A stretch of DNA of 49,530 bases from Patescibacteria group bacterium (lineage in GTDB: Bacteria > Patescibacteriota > Minisyncoccia > Phycocordibacterales > UBA9973). The notes beneath the pieces are model-generated. The model ran no database searches and was not told the origin of the DNA. It saw nothing but the letters and a program-made list of their open reading frames with translations. This document shows, piece after piece, positions 49,496 through 49,530 of this stretch (its first letter is position 1; each line of letters opens with the position of its first letter). Location: positions 1 to 49,530 of the forward strand of contig JAGWLB010000002.1 of assembly GCA_028865035.1 (NCBI GenBank). Reading direction: 5' to 3'. The translations under genes were made by a program, and so were the position numbers.

Positions 49496-49530
49496 TTTAC
49501 GATTTTTTTTGATTTTAGAAAATATTTTAA

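Noticed and set aside
1-49530. CRISPR arrays, insertion sequences, prophage or integrase genes
   Set aside because: No series of spaced direct repeats and no transposase, integrase or phage structural motif was seen anywhere in the window.
1-49530. Alternative genetic code (TGA read as Gly, as in some CPR lineages)
   Set aside because: TGA ends genes (for example the adenosyltransferase at 6297) and the frames are full length under the standard code, with tryptophan encoded by TGG.

Overview
The window looks like part of a small, low-GC (roughly one third G+C by eye) chromosome of a Candidate Phyla Radiation / Patescibacteria organism, most likely of the Parcubacteria (Paceibacteria) side. 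The reasons are gene content and style. Translation factors are short and stripped down (an IF-2 of 502 aa, a RecO without a zinc finger, a MetG without the C-terminal domain). There are single-pass membrane proteins with Ig/DUF11-like repeats, DUF5666 proteins, a DUF4446 protein next to infB, and a membrane-anchored orphan peptide-binding protein beside RNase J. Genes are tightly packed, Shine-Dalgarno sequences are almost absent, and several start codons lie only 6-10 nt after a -10 box. TGA is used as a stop, so the recoded-TGA lineages (Gracilibacteria, Absconditabacteria) are excluded. This assignment is an inference; no rRNA is present.

Layout. 1-5.6 kb: secreted DUF5666 proteins, a His/Cys-rich small membrane protein, an ABC-F ATPase and a large OmpA-like/vWA protein. 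5.7-6.7 kb: a corrinoid adenosyltransferase translationally coupled to a stand-alone riboflavin kinase. 6.7-10.1 kb: an envelope group (two GT2 glycosyltransferases, DedA, PAP2-type phosphatase, CPBP protease), followed by a membrane-anchored HtrA protease. 11.5-17.5 kb: a nearly complete thymidylate module (dCMP deaminase, MazG-like, DHFR, ThyA, GlyA, NUDIX, Tmk, dUTPase) with a rhodanese and a DUF1599 protein inserted. 17.5-23 kb: argS, then a T-box riboswitch with an Ile specifier, then ileS carrying a complete histidine-phosphatase domain inside its catalytic domain. 23-33 kb: HAD phosphatase, metallo-hydrolase, RecO, repeat surface protein, glyQS, M16 peptidase, AI-2E/PerM transporter, metG, a putative ADP-ribosyltransferase-fold protein, and TatD. 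33.3-34.7 kb: rpsF-ssb-rpsR behind a structured leader. 34.7-35.3 kb: a higher-GC lipoprotein that looks acquired. 35.3-44 kb (minus strand): DUF4446-infB-rbfA, tRNA-Cys, tRNA-Leu, secG, then SBP-RNase J-MFS-RluB-like. 44.1-49.5 kb: cysteine desulfurase, a degenerate HtrA-like protein, a Clp/Hsp100 ATPase, and a second orphan lipoprotein.

The most unusual items are: (1) the IleS with an embedded, catalytically complete RHG histidine phosphatase, controlled by (2) a reduced Stem-I T-box with transcription terminator; (3) an Hsp100 with a full ClpB-type middle domain plus a ClpC-type LGF loop expected to dock ClpP; (4) a catalytically dead HtrA-like protein just upstream of that Hsp100 gene; (5) a small ART-fold candidate; and (6) a recurrent arrangement in which the -10 box ends 6-10 nt before the start codon, predicting leaderless mRNAs. 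The work was done by reading only: domain calls rest on recognisable motifs, and all promoter, RNA-fold and phylogenetic statements are predictions.
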